DNA of 31,991 nucleotides, from contig NW_022985109.1 of the NCBI RefSeq assembly GCF_010015585.1, positions 53,833 to 85,823 on the forward strand. The letters run 5' to 3'. How positions within the stretch are numbered: position 1 is the stretch's first letter; each line of letters opens with the position of its first letter. The translations under genes were made by a program, and so were the position numbers. Shown one piece after another: positions 31,504 to 31,991 of the stretch. The stretch comes from Eremomyces bilateralis CBS 781.70. Its lineage: Eukaryota > Ascomycota > Dothideomycetes > Eremomycetales > Eremomycetaceae. The notes below the pieces were generated by a model. The model saw only the letters and a program-made list of their open reading frames with translations, had not been told where the DNA came from and searched no databases.

Positions 31504-31707
31504 CCTCGTGGTGACAGCTCGGCTGACCCTGAAAAAGGTTCGGCTCACCATCCTAATCGGGTTAGGTTAATCACGTGAGGTCAGTTGACCTATGTCTATG
31601 ATCGACGTTGGTCGGCTCACCTTTCTGGATACACACATCTCAATTCAACCCCACACTCCCTCTAACTATATGGAAAATGCGTAAGATGTTTCAAACATGT
31701 TTGAAAT

Positions 31708-31991
31708 ATGTATATTAATAACCATGCTGTAGCTCAATCTCCAATTCTTCTATCTGAAGAGAATTCTGATGATGAGAGTAATGAAGTCGACCAAGAAGAT
31801 CTCCAGCTTATGTTTGATGATGATTTCTATGAAGAATCACATATTGCAATTGAGGATGGTGAAGTAAGTATCTTCCTGCGTAATATATTTAGAACATGTT
31901 CTGAAGCTAATCAACTATATCGATCGTAGGTATCACTCGATCAGATCACTATTCTATCTAAAGCAGTATATCACCCTCTATCGACGCTCTA
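31708..31991 (+). CDS. Start of an unidentified acidic protein, cut by the window edge
   Basis: From an ATG at 31,708 the frame encodes a very acidic stretch (EENSDDESNEVDQEDLQLMF, then DDDFYEES). At GAA|GTAAGT (about 31,863) a consensus splice donor begins an intron of about 67 nt, with CTAAT and a CGTAG acceptor near 31,929. The frame then continues as VSLDQITILSKAVYHPLSTL to the window end. Ignoring the intron, the frame would stop at 31,929. AT-rich codon use differs from the genes to the left and suggests a mobile-element gene or recent arrival. Family unknown. Confidence 0.45.

Overview
The window looks like accessory, transposon-rich DNA from a filamentous ascomycete (Pezizomycotina). 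Genes carry short 50-66 nt GT-AG introns, a Zn2Cys6 regulator and fungal secreted hydrolases are present, and two copies of one LINE differ by C-to-T/G-to-A changes at CpA/TpG, the signature of repeat-induced point mutation (RIP). Genus and species cannot be told from the sequence.

Layout. 1-4,030 is transposon debris: the 3' end of a LINE, a nearly whole Pogo/Fot1-type transposase gene with one frameshift (minus strand), and the DNA-binding start of a second transposase. 4,334-6,496 (minus) is an apparently intact five-exon Zn2Cys6 transcription factor gene of 643 codons; an intron inside its zinc cluster hides the real start. 6,497-8,313 shows no gene. 8,314-8,743 is a 430-bp inverted-repeat element (MITE-like). 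8,850-17,081 holds a nested structure: a decayed DUF3435 tyrosine-recombinase gene (the family of Starship 'captains'), cut by a 5.7-kb LINE lying exactly in a 51-nt intron, the LINE itself cut by a 427-bp LTR-like insertion. A decayed chromodomain reading frame follows.

18.6-24.4 kb holds an unidentified minus-strand ORF, small doubtful ORFs, and a three-exon rhodopsin-domain (PTH11-like) membrane protein gene of 379 codons (22,649-21,269, minus). 25.1-26.3 kb is a RIP-like pseudogene of a secreted alpha/beta hydrolase. 27.9-30.1 kb is the functional core: an intact secreted GH11 endo-xylanase (plus) convergent with an intact secreted CE5 acetylxylan esterase (minus). The two activities are complementary: the esterase would remove acetyl groups and the xylanase cut the backbone. 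Upstream of both lie XlnR/Xyr1-type GGCTAR sites, including a perfect inverted pair before the esterase. The right edge has a dispersed 48-bp repeat and the start of a partial gene.

No rRNA, tRNA or CRISPR array was recognised. All family calls were made by eye from motifs; no database search was run.
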